Shown here piece after piece: positions 44,390 to 55,712 of a stretch of 64,000 nt of DNA. Position numbers and translations under genes: made by a program. Source of the stretch: Fragum whitleyi (Eukaryota > Mollusca > Bivalvia > Cardiida > Cardiidae); contig OX411543.1 of the NCBI GenBank assembly GCA_948146395.1, positions 59,511,689 to 59,575,688 of the forward strand, in the 5' to 3' direction. The notes below the pieces were generated by a model. It was not told the DNA's origin. It ran no database searches and saw nothing but the letters and a program-made list of their open reading frames with translations. Position 1 is the first letter of the stretch. Every line of letters starts with the position of its first letter.

Positions 44390-45468
44390 GTTGTTATAAA
44401 ATCCTGAATCCAAGTGCCTGTGGTCACCGTGCACAAAATTATGACTGATTTGAAAGAGTGAGTCAGTATGGAAAAATCCATACTTTTGTCCTTCTTATCA
44501 TGCCAGATTTTAATAAATTCTGGCCAATTTGACTTTTTCACAATATTATGTTTTTCATTGGATCAGTTTCGGGTATTGCAAATTTCTGTTTTCATGAAAT
44601 TTGAAAAGATTTTCTATTCAACCAATGGTAATAAGATTAAAAACACTAGGTATGAAAGCTTTTGTAAGAATACTCTTCAAGTTACCGGTCCAAGGATCTT
44701 ATCGTAGCCCGAAATGTAACTTGTTTGTGAACAAACAAGGTTTCAAGGTTTTTATTCAAAGACCAGGACCCCTAACCGAGGTATAGGTCAATATGCTACA
44801 TAGTAACAAACAAAATTAACAAAACATGTGAAAAGTTTGATGAAAGCTCCATATGAAGCTGACTAGTTTTAACTAACGACAATCAAGGAATATGATGAAG
44901 AATGATGAAAAGTGCAGATAAGGCCCCCAGTTAAAAACAAGTTTAATAGGTTATCTAGGTGTGAATTCCTAATAATCCATACTTTAAGTAAAATGCAGAT
45001 GACAATGGAATATACACAGTCCATAATCACTTAAATTTCAAAATAGTTATTACATATATTGGACCAGTTAAATTCTGCTTAAGTTAAGAGACAGAGCGTC
45101 AGATTTAACTGTGTTAAAAATGGGCCTTGGCTACTTATTATAAGGGCCTAAGTCCACATACATCCACAAAAAGGAATCACTCTCCTTTCATGAATCCACA
45201 TGGCATCAGACTAGACCTAAGTTGGATGAATAGTAATTATTTATGGTCCAAGCTAAATCACTCAGGATTTTAAGTATAAAATTTAGTAGAACATGTCTGT
45301 CTGGGGGCCACTCACAGTCTTCAAATCACTGGTTTACCTCAGAGGAGTTGAGTAAAAAACACTTAACAAACTATATCAAGTTCATATTAAACAGGTTACT
45401 GGTTATATATGACCTTAAATGTTTTCAAAATTTCTTTACAAAATTTATTAAGTTTAAACAAAACCTTT
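44390..45468. other. No gene seen
   Basis: AT-rich sequence; several short frames lack recognisable domains. Confidence 0.45.
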
Positions 45469-48400
45469 ATACAGTTGTTTAGGCAGTAGCGGATTTTGGG
45501 GTATAGCGGATAGGTTGTTTCTAAATCGATCTCTATATTAATTAAGTGATTATTTCAATAAAATAAATTTTACCATGACATAATTTAATATTCAAGGGAT
45601 TTATTAGCCAAATTCTCTTTTGTTTACATTTGATTTTGTACTTTCAATTCGCTGCAACCAAAACGAGGTAACCGGACGCTGCATTTTTCAGGTCCAGAGT
45701 AAATGCAATAGCAGGCGCTCGGACGTGTAATGTTCATGTAAATCAAAACCAATCAACAAGTTTTTGGTATCATTTTGTAGATTACCCTATTTCCCACTAT
45801 ATCAACACATCTGGATAGAAAATTGTCCAAAATTAACTAAAATATAGCCTGATAGAAACATCTCCCGATTCGGGTAGTAACGGATAGTTCTTGCGAGTGG
45901 AAATGGTTTTACGGGGGCTGTCTCAAAGTGAACATCAACTGCCAAAAAACTAAAAATCATGATTCAGATTTTCTCAATGCATTGAAAAAGACAAATTTAA
46001 AGCATGATACAGTCCGTTCATGTTAAAAGAGTTATTTTAACTTTTATCACAAATAAAGTTATTCATCAATACACGGCTTGGGGTATGCTGATTTTTTAAG
46101 CCACTAAAATTAAACAAATTATTGTGAGCACTAAAACATTTACTGTGATCAATTATTTTTTATGACAATGGAATTCACAACGGCTTCTTCTCTTAAAATA
46201 TTACAACTGTTTAAGACTAAGACAAACTTAAAATGAATGCTCTGGTTAATCTTTGTCTAAACCCCATAAAATCTTGAATATTCCCGATTTAATACAGTAT
46301 GACAAATTTCATTCTTGTGACATCAATGTATAACTGTCATTTTGACCAGTCAAAATTAAGAAACGGATAGGTGGATATTTATAGTGCTAGTCAATCATAT
46401 GTAAGTATATTCATAACTGATGAGGAAATTTAATTAGCTGAAGTAAAGAGTTGTCCATTGATTGCATAATTACAAACGATACTTCATAAACATATTTTTT
46501 TACAGTGATGATATTAAGAATAAACTTTTAAGGTTCATTTCATCAATCAGCAATTTCGAAGGTCATTGACAATTGTTAAGCCCTAGAAATCCGTTTCGGA
46601 GTGAAGTTATTTGAATACATTTGTGGTACTTTTGACTACATCTTCATTTTATTAATATATAATCTTTTGCATATCTATTTCTTTTGCATATTTGCCGGTC
46701 TTAAATGACCGTTTGGTTATTATGGTTTGATTTTGCCATTTTTGATTTTATGAAAACGAACATGAAAAGAAGGCAATCAGATCGGCTCTCGAAGCAGTGT
46801 TTTGCTCCCAGACCCACGATTTTGCCCCGCATCTCTATCGGTCGCTAGGCAGTGAATGGGTCCGTCGAGCCGTTATTTTGGACGGCTCAACGGCCGTAGC
46901 TTACCGGAGATCTCGCTCCCAGACCATAGGATTTGCCCCGCAATTCTATCGATCGCTAGGCAGATTACCGGCCCTCGAGCGGCGATTTTGGACGGCTCAG
47001 TGGCCGTCGCTAGGTGGCGGCAGTGGGCCGATCGCTCGGAGGCGAATTGTTCACGCGAGTGAGACACTCGATGCAGGGCTTGAACCAATAGACCAATACC
47101 TATGTTATAGGTACCCTCGTGTTGCCCTATTCAAGTCCTACAATCGTGGCGAGTTTGGTGGGGCTGCGGTGGATAGCAGCGGAGCAAGAGCGATTGGCAC
47201 TGGAGTCGCTCCTCGACGTGGTCGAGCCGCGATTTAAGCGGCGCAGCGAATGCAGCTCAGCCCTCGATGCAGTGTTTTGCCCTCAAGACCCCGGAACTTG
47301 CCCCAAATCTCTATCGATCGCTAGGCAGGTAATCAGCCCTCGAGCGGCGATTTTGGATAGCTCATTAGCCGTCGATAGGTCGGCAGAGGGTCGCTCGCGC
47401 CGAGGCGAAATGTCCACGCGAGTTAAAGACTCGATGCAGGGCTCGAACCAATGAACCGATCCCTATGTTGTAGATACCCTCGTGTTGCTCTGTTCAAGCC
47501 CTACAATCTAGGCGAGTTTGTTGAGACTTTTGCTGATAGCGGCGGAGCAAGCGCGATTCGCGCTGGAGTCGCGTCTCGACGCGATCGAGCCGCGATTTTA
47601 GCGGCGCAGCGAATGCAGATCGGCTCTCGAAGCAGTGTTTTGCCCCCCAGCCCCCGGAATTCGCCCCGCATTTCTATCGATCGCTAGGCAGGTTACCAGC
47701 CCTCGAGTGGCGATTTTGGACGGTTCAGTGGCCGTCGCTAGGCCTGAAGTGGTCTGCGATTGCGCCTAGGGTCTGGGAGCAAAACACTGCTTCGAGTGCC
47801 TCGTGTAGGATAATTTGTTCATCACTGTACTAATCACCAAGCCAGGCAGGATACTATATGTGTTTGCTTAAGAGAATACTTGAACACGAGCTACACAGTA
47901 TGACCGAAGCCGAATCTTTTTGGGGGAATCTGTACGAAAGCTGGCATTTTGGGGCAAATATTTCTTTAAGAAGTTATAGGCTGGTGAACATATATATTTG
48001 TTTTTCGGAATTTCTTGTTATCCATTTTCGTGTGAGAAATGCATCAAAAGTACGATCGTTAAAGCAGTATGTTGTCGTTCTTATTCTAAAATTTTAGAGC
48101 TAAATAAAAATTGCAGCTACGAAGTTGTAGGATCAAACCAATGATTATTTTTCTGCATTACCAAAATGTTTTCAAAGTCTGTTAATCTGCCCATTTTTTC
48201 AATAATATAAATTTGCTTAATTTCTGTCTGAGTTCGATCTGTGAGCTTTTGTGGATCAAAATCGCTTAAATACAGCTCTTTCAGCACCTAAAACGGTGAA
48301 ATAGTGTCTTTGTCACGTTTGAGACATTCCCTCAACTACCTATCCGTTATTACCCGAACCTATCCGCTATTGACCTAATTAGTGCTGTGTGCAGAAAGCG

Positions 48401-48563
48401 TTTATCTGACGTATAAACAACATTACTATCCCGAAATCGGTTTCAATTAAAAGAGTACAGATTTTCCTACAAATTGGTACCACACAATATAGATTTTGTT
48501 TTGTAATAGAAACATACACTCCGATAATTTCGTTAACTATTCGCTACTGCCTGAACAACTGTA
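45469..48563. mobile_element. Large TIR element with iterated TAGCGGATAGG ends
   Basis: The left end reads ATACAGTTGTTTAGGCAGTA; the right end read backwards reads ATACAGTTGTTCAGGCAGTA, followed by GCG in both. Next to each end lie further inverted copies of TAGCGGATAGGTT: TATAGCGGATAGGTTG at about 45502, GGGTAGTAACGGATAGTT at about 45874, and inverted AACTACCTATCCGTTATTAC and CCTATCCGCTATTGACC at about 48335-48380. Ends with CAGTTG next to TA would suit a Tc1/mariner-type element, though the TA may be part of the repeat. There is no transposase; the interior carries an inserted GC-rich array (46788-47796). Confidence 0.7.
46788..47796. mobile_element. GC-rich tandem array bounded by perfect 28-bp inverted repeats
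   Basis: The left boundary begins CTCGAAGCAGTGTTTTGCTC (46788-46815) and its exact 28-bp reverse complement ends at 47796 (GGGTCTGGGAGCAAAACACT from 47769). Between them about 2.5 units of 358 bp contain ATCGATCGCTAGGCAG, CCCTCGAGCGGCGATTTTGG, CACTCGATGCAGGGCT, CCCTCGTGTTGCCC and AAGCGGCGCAGCGAATGCAG. The first unit has an extra 119-bp partial duplication. The base composition is far more GC-rich than the surroundings. Long frames in several phases follow from the GC content; none resembles a known protein. Confidence 0.75.
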
Positions 48564-49470
48564 TCATTGGTATTCATCAGATCATAATACTGAATAGTAC
48601 TAGGATGACGTGACAGGCTCCTAGGAAGACACAAACTCCTCAGATCCCCAAAATAACAAATGATTTACTTTCATTCCTTGTTTCCACGAGGATTTTCTGT
48701 TTTTTGTTTTTTTTTTAGAAACTTCCGGTTACCGTTAGTCACTTCCTTTCTTGGTGTCACACCACTTCATATTTATTGTGCACAATTATTGGACAACTTG
48801 ATAATCTATGGCGCACAGAATTAACATAATTTGATATTTTTCAAGCACAAAATTAACACAACTTGATAATTTCAAGCTCGATATTGGCTTTTTGCAATTA
48901 ATCTTCACATTAAGTAGCCACAATTGGATCAACACAATTTATCCAAGTTGCAAATTTTACTATTTTTTATTCTAGATTGCGTTTTGTCTTGCTCTATACT
49001 ATGTTTTAAATTAGGCTTTAAATTCTAAGAAATTGGTTGAGTTCTTTAATATATTACAATTAGGAGCATACATGTATATTTTTTTGGCTTGATGAAACAA
49101 TGTTATTAAAAGGTAAATGTTATTACCTCTTAGTCCTCATGAATTTAAAACAGTATTCATTATTTTACAAATTATTTCTTTCATAATGTAGATATTTCTT
49201 AGTTGTTCGATAACCTCTTTGGTTTCCATTAAACCAACTACCAAACTGCAATTTTTTTTTTTAATTCTGAATTCGATTATGTTGCTGATGATAAATTCAA
49301 ATTAATAAGAATGACCATTTTCTGGTCTTTGCTTGGAACAAATCAACTCTTTCTCAGGCAAATCCTATATTTTCCACGCTGTTTTCCATAGCTTTCATCA
49401 AAAGGTGTCACTGTGTGGCAATGGATTGATTCTATTCTTTTTCACAATGTACTACTGTGCTTTACACTGT
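48564..49470. other. No gene seen
   Basis: AT-rich sequence with no recognised feature. Confidence 0.45.
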
Positions 49471-49479
49471 TAATACTTT

Positions 49480-50430
49480 TACCATTACTATTTGCAGTAC
49501 ACGGTTTCAAATTTGTTTTTCGACCCCTCCCTCCCACAGTTTATTTAAGCACAACTTAAATGCATTGAGGCTGGTAGACATAGCACCATCCTGGAGAAGT
49601 TTGTTCCATTTGTCTACAACACTGTTTGCAAAGCTAAACTTTTTCTCATCTAGGTTACATCTTTTTTTTCAACATTTTTTTATTATTATTATTTCCTCTT
49701 GTAGTTGCAGTCTCTGATTGTGACATTTTATCTGTGTCATTTAATAACTTGTATGTTTGTCCGACCTGTCCCTTCTAAATTCAAGTGTAGGTAAACCAAG
49801 CCTAATGTGTCTATAGGAATGATTTCTAAGGATTTAACCTAAGCATTCTTATTGCCCTTCTTTGGACATTTTCTATTAGTCTTTTATCTTTTTTGTATTT
49901 TGGACTCCAAATAAATTAGGCATATTCGATATGGGGCGTTACTAGGGGATTGTACAGAGCTAGAAACATTGATGAATCCACGAAGTTGAATGACTGTTTA
50001 ACTTTAGTACTTAAGTGTTCATGGAAAAGAAGCTTTGTATCAAATATGACCCCAAGTTCCTTTTCTTGTTCTACTTTTTGAATTTTTGTTACTTTTTCAT
50101 TTTTTTTTCTTTAATGTAGTATTCATCCGCTTCTTCTGTGCTAATATGTAAAGATTTAATCTTTAAATGATTAAAGCCTTTTCCCAGAAGTTTGACCAGT
50201 AACAAGCAGTAAATATGTAGGCCTGTAGGTTTAATAATTTTCATTGTTTGTTTCTTCAATTTCCTTACAGAGTTTGGTACCGTTTGGTTTTGTTGAACAG
50301 TTTGTTAGACAATCTACTTTGTCTGGTAGGTCATTCATTACATAATACAAAAATCAAGAATAATATTTGCCCCAAGACACTTCCCTGAGGAACACCACTG
50401 GTAACAAGTTGACATTTTTATACTTGGACC
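49480..50430 (-). pseudogene. LINE reverse transcriptase relic (CR1/jockey-like)
   Basis: On the minus strand SGVPQGSVLG is readable at about 50400-50371, the conserved block of LINE reverse transcriptases that normally continues with LFxxxxNDLP. MNDLPDKVDCL follows after a short break. The catalytic xADD box is not intact: LFxxxTKL remains with the acidic pair lost. Further on, fragments such as YNPLVTPHIEYANLIWSP and KDKRLIENVQ, then GLVYLNLEG, match the usual order. The end reads VVDKWNKLLQDGAM and STSLNAFKLCLNKLW, the typical C-terminal block of CR1/L2/jockey-type proteins. Many stops and frame changes show it is long dead. The endonuclease part was not found. Confidence 0.8.
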
Positions 50431-51014
50431 CCAAAAATTATTTTCGTTTAAAGTTTAATAAAGATTTAAAAATAATACCAGTATCTCAATGCTGCTTTTT
50501 GTATACCAATGCATATTTCAATTAAAAGGCAAGAGTTAACGAATTTGTCAACTTTGAAATTAGGAATTCGTTAACTGTTATTCATACCTTTTCCGTGCTG
50601 AGATGTTTGCTCCACATTTGGTCTGATGGAAATCAGTCAGACCTTCCAGTTATAAAAATTAGAATTATCATCACAGATGAATTCTTGTGATTAACAGGCT
50701 GAACACATTTCCCGTTCCAGCTATAATATCAGAAAATATATGTTTTGAGGTTTTCTAAATAAACAAAATGTATACATCTTTTATGAGCTAGTTTGATGAA
50801 ACTTATGAAAAAAAAAAACATATCTAATGACCTAACAAAACAGCCACATGGAATGCTTTTGAACTAAGCAATAATTACTTTTAACAGAGTAGTCCTCGTT
50901 CAGAAGTACCCTTAAGGTTTAAACCAGCAACAAGGTCTTTAACTGTCTACCTAGAGATTCATAGCAGGCATAACAGCGTTGGATCCCTGAAATCTCTAGG
51001 CGGAGTCACTTTTT
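50431..51014. other. No gene seen
   Basis: AT-rich sequence; the 5' end of the following hairpin-ended element may lie in here but was not recognised. Confidence 0.4.
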
Positions 51015-51860
51015 AGTACAAGAAAATATAACCAAAACAGAAAAATATGCCATATTTACATGATGAAGAATATTCTGAGAAAGTTTCTTGAATTTCTGTC
51101 AATAAATGGAGTTGTGCAACAAGAAAATTAGATAAAGGCACCAAACCCTGACAATATGAGTAAAGTCTTATGATGAGGACCATTCTGTGAATGTTTCATG
51201 AAAATACATTCATAAATGAAAGAGGAGTTGTGTTATAAAACAATTTTACTTTAAGGCCCCTTTTCCCATAATGTCCCATAATTGCACCAAATGACAAAAA
51301 TGTGGCCATGGTCATGTGATGATTAATATTTTGTTGAAGTTTTATAACAATCCATGCGTAAATGAGGTAGAAATAGACAATAAATATGACATAAAGTCCT
51401 TTTTTCAATGACAAAGAAAAATTTTGCCCTAAATCCATGAAATGCACATGGTCACTTGGCAAAACAACGTTTTGTTAGGGTTTTATACAAATGTATCTTT
51501 CAATGAAAGAGGATTCATGTTGACCAGCAAGTTATTATAAGGGCCCCTTTTATTACCCTACAATCATTTTAAGAAAGTTTCAAGTAAATCCGATTATATT
51601 TATGGACTTTTCCCGCAAACAAGAATATTTTGAACGAAAATCCATCAGGCCCCTTTTCCCGTGTTTTCTGACGTATCAGCCCCATTTTCATAAGGAACCT
51701 TGCTTATGACCCTGTAACAATTATCCTGTGAAAGTTTCAAGTAAATCGGAAAATATTTGTGGACTTTATCGTGTAAACGAGAATATTTTGAGATAGACGG
51801 ACGGACAGGAAACTTTCCATAATTATAGCTTTTCTGGCCTTGGGTCAGTAGAGCTAAAAA
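51015..51860 (+). mobile_element. Hairpin-ended element, 3' end intact
   Basis: Units contain GGACCATTCTGTGAATGTTT, TACATTCATAAATGAAAGAG and TTTAAGGCCCCTTTTCCC. The 3' end is GATAGACGGACGGACAGGAA, AATTATAGCTTTTCTGGCCT, TGGGTCAGTAGAGCTAAAAA, the same ending as the element at 17385-19246. The 5' end was not found, so the left limit is approximate. Confidence 0.65.
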
Positions 51861-51894
51861 GCAAAGCGCGATTTTGGTAAAACAGCGCGTTTTT

Positions 51895-52063
51895 AAAACA
51901 GAGACAAGAACATTCAAAACCTACCAAGACAACATATCTTAAGGCTTTATCAATAATTCTTGTGATTTTGTTCATTTTACAACGTGGAAAGCTGTGTAGT
52001 CAGTTTCCAGCATTTTACAGGTGTAGTGACTTTCAGGCACAAACATGTAAGCGTGTGTGTGTG
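51895..52063 (-). repeat. Dispersed repeat next to CA tract, copy 2
   Basis: Reverse-complement match to 9189-9356, in the order ACATATCTTAAGGC, TTCATTTTACAACG, AGCTGTGTAGTCAGTTTCC, TTTTACAGGTGTAGTGA, TTCAGGCACAAACATG, and again a GTGTGTGTGTG tract at the end. Confidence 0.75.
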
Positions 52064-52764
52064 ATATGGTAATGAAAATATGAAAAAAATCTTTTTTTCT
52101 GAAAATCTCAGAGACCCTAACCCTAAGTATTTCCCTTTTCCACAGTGATTTCAAAACTTTATGCTGCAGACATATCAACAGTTAGTTATCTTGATGAGGT
52201 GAAAGCTTAAATGTTGGCAGAAAATTAGAGAGTGGTTCAGAGCACTCGTAAAGTACAACAAATTTCGCACGTAACTTACGTTTACAATATTTGTGAAATA
52301 CAATTTCACCCTACGTTTACGTGTAAAACCTATCTTAAATTTATTTGTGAAACTGACCCTTGGTTAGCAACAATGATGAAATTCTTGCGTACAGGCACGT
52401 GATGATGATCTAAAAAGTAAAAATCGTTTACGATTTGACTGGTTTTTAAGCATATTCAGACATGCTGATTGACACAAATCCACAAACTCACCGATTTAAG
52501 GCATTTCTGATTGTCACATCTACTTGTAACCGAAAAATGGCGACCTTCAAACTTTTTGCAACAGTTGTTGTTGTAACCGGGTTTGCGCATGCGCGATAAA
52601 CGAACAGGTGCTCGCAACTGCGCAATGTGTGTAACACTTAAAATATCAGACAGAAGAGCTGTGTAGAAAACGTTGATTAAAGGTGGAAAATAACACATGT
52701 TTAGGAAATTCATTTTTTAAAGAAATTATGTTGAAAAAAGAGAATTAAAGAGATTGGGAAAATC
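52064..52764. other. No gene seen
   Basis: No supported gene. CTTACG-type motifs at about 52275-52320 and again at about 53303-53325 may be parts of a further diverged repeat. Confidence 0.4.
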
Positions 52765-52850
52765 ACTACAAGTGTGTATGGAGTGACATTCCAAACTGTA
52801 GTCACCTTGTTGGTGTGTATCCATGTCCATTAAGTGATATCCCATGTTAA
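52765..52850 (+). repeat. Dispersed repeat before CA tract
   Basis: GTGTGTATGGAGTGACATTC, CAAACTGTAGTCACCTTG and TTGGTGTGTATCCATGTCC match 29480-29580 on the minus strand and, more loosely, 19411-19520 and 36542-36645. Confidence 0.65.
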
Positions 52851-52854
52851 ACAA

Positions 52855-53005
<151 letters not shown>

Positions 53006-53027
53006 AATAAAGAAAAAACCCTTGAAT

Positions 53028-53215
53028 TTGTAATCGTTTTCTTTCGCTTTCTCATCTAAATCTCCTTATCTTCAAGCCAACAAGATATTGTTCACTTTCA
53101 ATATTGCGAAAGAAGAAATTGTAATCGTTTTCTTTCGCTTTCTCATCTAAGTCTCCTTATCTACAATGCAACAAGATATTATTCACTTTCAAATTCTACT
53201 GCGAAAGAGTCCACG
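53028..53215. repeat. Two-copy tandem duplication, period 91 bp
   Basis: TTGTAATCGTTTTCTTTCGC, TTTCTCATCTAA, TCTCCTTATCT, CAACAAGATATT and TTCACTTTCAA occur twice at a spacing of 91 bp, followed by GCGAAAG in both. Confidence 0.85.
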
Positions 53216-54063
53216 TAACTATGCCGAAATTATAGCACGATCGGTAATGTCGTATATATCTCCTTTCTGGGCTACTCACCGGGGTGCGTTTTACTAAAGT
53301 ACTTACGAAAAAAAAATCGTAAGCCAAATTCACAAATCGTACCTGGTGTTTGAATTTATTGTAAGGATCCTGCCTTGCGATATCTCATTGGAATCGTCTT
53401 TTAAAAAGATAATAAGAAAAAAAAACATGTATCACCTAATGCGTATTTCTCAAAGACAGTTTCTAAATGATTTGTAACCGGCCTAGCCAGATTCTCTAAA
53501 GACACAGAAAAACAGCAAAACTGAACAAATTGCGTGCAAAGCGGGGAATAATTTCCAAATAATTTGCACCGCTTTGTCATAATAAACGCAGGGCTGATTT
53601 CTTTTCTAATTACTTACTATTGTTAACTGGGCAACAGATATAAAAGTTCACCCAAATCCACCATCTTAAACTTAAAACTTAGGAACAGCTTAAAGAAACG
53701 ATAGTCAATCAAATAATGTAAGTTGAGAATTTTCGGCCTTGCTATCAATAAAGATGACAAATAAGCAATACTTTTATTTAATTAGTAAAGATAGATTGGC
53801 ATCTACTGGCATATGGAAATATTTCTGACATGATCTCGTCAAAACTCAATAGAATTCTTAAAACCATGACATGAATATACAAGTTTGACAAGTATATTGA
53901 ACAAGGTTATCGCGGTAATTGGCTTTAACCTATTTATTTCATATCGATTGAGTAACAAGTTCTTACAATTTAGCTTTATCGTTACATTTTTTTGGCGCTC
54001 TGAAAAAAATAAAATCAAAGGAATAAAAAAAGAACGACTACTGGCGTGTTAAAAATATACATG
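53216..54063. other. No gene seen
   Basis: AT-rich sequence with no supported feature. Confidence 0.45.
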
Positions 54064-54562
54064 TACAGTTAACAACATCGTGAAATTAACAAGGTGAATG
54101 ATTGTAGAATGAGTTTTGAAATGAATTTGTATGAGTGTGTGGGGCGAATTTTGAGGGAAATTAAAGGGAAGTAATCTAATAAATCTAATTTTATTAAGGA
54201 TGAACAAACAAAAAACAAAAACAAACAAACAAAAACAAAAAAAAAAAAAAAAAAAAAAAAAAAAGAAACGATAGTTATTACTTCACTTTAATAGAATATG
54301 CATACCAGTTCTTTAATTAGCTTGCTTTTTCTTCAAGAACCAAACAGACCCTTACAATTTCAATTATGTCATGTCAGTGAACTCGCGATTTTTTCCATCT
54401 ATTTTTATTTTGAATGTAGTTGTTGATTGCATATTTTTTTTAGTCATTTTGGAGCGATTTTTATCTATTTGACTGAATGATTGGAATGAATGAGCGCTAA
54501 GTGAGTGATTCAGTATGGTTTTGATTGAGATGAATGTCAAATTCACGATGTAACTACCTGTA
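54064..54562 (+). mobile_element. MITE-1 (TA-type), complete copy with poly-A
   Basis: TA at 54064-54065 precedes CAGTTAACAACATCGTGAAA. The right end TTCACGATGTAACTACCTG is followed by TA at 54561-54562. The family features GGTGAATGATT, GCGCTAAGTGAGTGATTCAG and TTTTGATTGAGATGAATG are present. The central palindrome has been replaced or expanded by an A-rich run (54204-54264). Confidence 0.85.
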
Positions 54563-54599
54563 CCCCGCTTTGCGCCTGATGGCAAGTATAAATGAATGT

Positions 54600-55712
54600 A
54601 GGACGTTTTGGCCACGGACGTTTTGGCCAGGATGTTTTGACCAGGGTGTTTTGTCCACGGACGTTTTGGCTACAATGTTTTCCAAAGTAGGACCTTTTGG
54701 CCAAATTTCTATTATATAGGTATAAGATTTTATATAACCATATTTTTTTCTTTATTTGTTTCTTCTCATTTAACTTCTTATCCACATGAGAAGTGTTATA
54801 CAATTACAGTTATAGTTACACAATAAATCATACCATTAACAAAATTGTGTGAGAAAAGGGGTTAATCTCTTTTAAAGAATTTTAAGTCTTTGGCCAAATA
54901 TTTGATTGATGTTTGAATATGGTATTTTTAAATTTCGCATAATATTAGATGATTAATAATTCTTTATGATGAAATAATTTTTGTTTGTAATTTAGATATT
55001 GAATATGGAACTATCCTATTTCCTATTTAATTGTCAAGATACAGTTTTTTTCAAGATGGGGAGGGGAGGGGGCTGATGGGAAAAACCACTTAACATGTAT
55101 TAAATTGTTATAATGATCAATTAAACATTGAATTTTGAATTTTAAGAAAATTGCTTTGATCTACATGTTTTTTCTTTTGTTCGTTTATTGGGTATAATTG
55201 GTATTCGTGCATTTCTAGTTGATAGTTTATTTGAATTAATAATTATGGTCAAAAGAAATGATCTAATTGTGCCTTCTGAAAATATTTCTATATTTTAATC
55301 AAATATTTTCATATAATTTCTGGAAGAAATATGTATAGATAATACATTTACTAAACTCTTTATATCATTGATATTTCAAATCATTTTCTTTTAATTCTTC
55401 ATTATCTTTGTGTAGTAAAGATATTTTTCCAATTCTTCTTCAGATATATTAAGATAAACTATTGAGTGAATAAACGCATCAAAACAGTTACAAATATCAA
55501 TTTTATTATCTAAATAACTAAAATAGAATCTATAACATGATTAAAATTTCAAATAATAATTTATTCCCCCAACTAATAATTTTTGGCCAAAAGGTCCTAC
55601 TTTCAAAAATATTGTGGCAAAAACGTCCGTGGCCAAAACGTCCTGGCCAAAATGTCCCGGCAAAAACATTCTGGCCAAAACGTCCGTCGCCAAAACGTCC
55701 GTCCACCAGTGT
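54600..55712. mobile_element. TIR element with iterated GGACGTTTTGGCCA ends
   Basis: The left end (54600-54712) holds about seven copies of a GGACGTTTTGGCCA-like 14-bp motif. The right end (about 55580-55712) holds about eight in reverse orientation (TGGCCAAAACGTCC). Each block reaches inward to the matching pair AAAGTAGGACCTTTTGGCC and GGCCAAAAGGTCCTACTTT. The interior of nearly 900 bp is AT-rich and non-coding. It lies about 40 bp from the end of the MITE-1 copy. No clear target duplication was found. Frames with repeated TFWPGRFG-like peptides are read-through of the motif. Confidence 0.75.

Noticed and set aside
47410..47460. B-box-like GGTTCGAGCCC on the minus strand in the GC-rich array (also GGGTTCGAGTC at 12484)
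   Set aside because: No A box at the right distance and no tRNA fold.
46797..47687. Overlapping frames of 68-146 codons on both strands
   Set aside because: They follow from the GC-rich tandem array; several phases are open at once and none resembles a known protein.
44386..48800. Second exon at about 48718 joined to the candidate first exon at 44341
   Set aside because: A T-rich tract with AG exists and the phase would allow about 37 residues, but there is no homology or transcript evidence.
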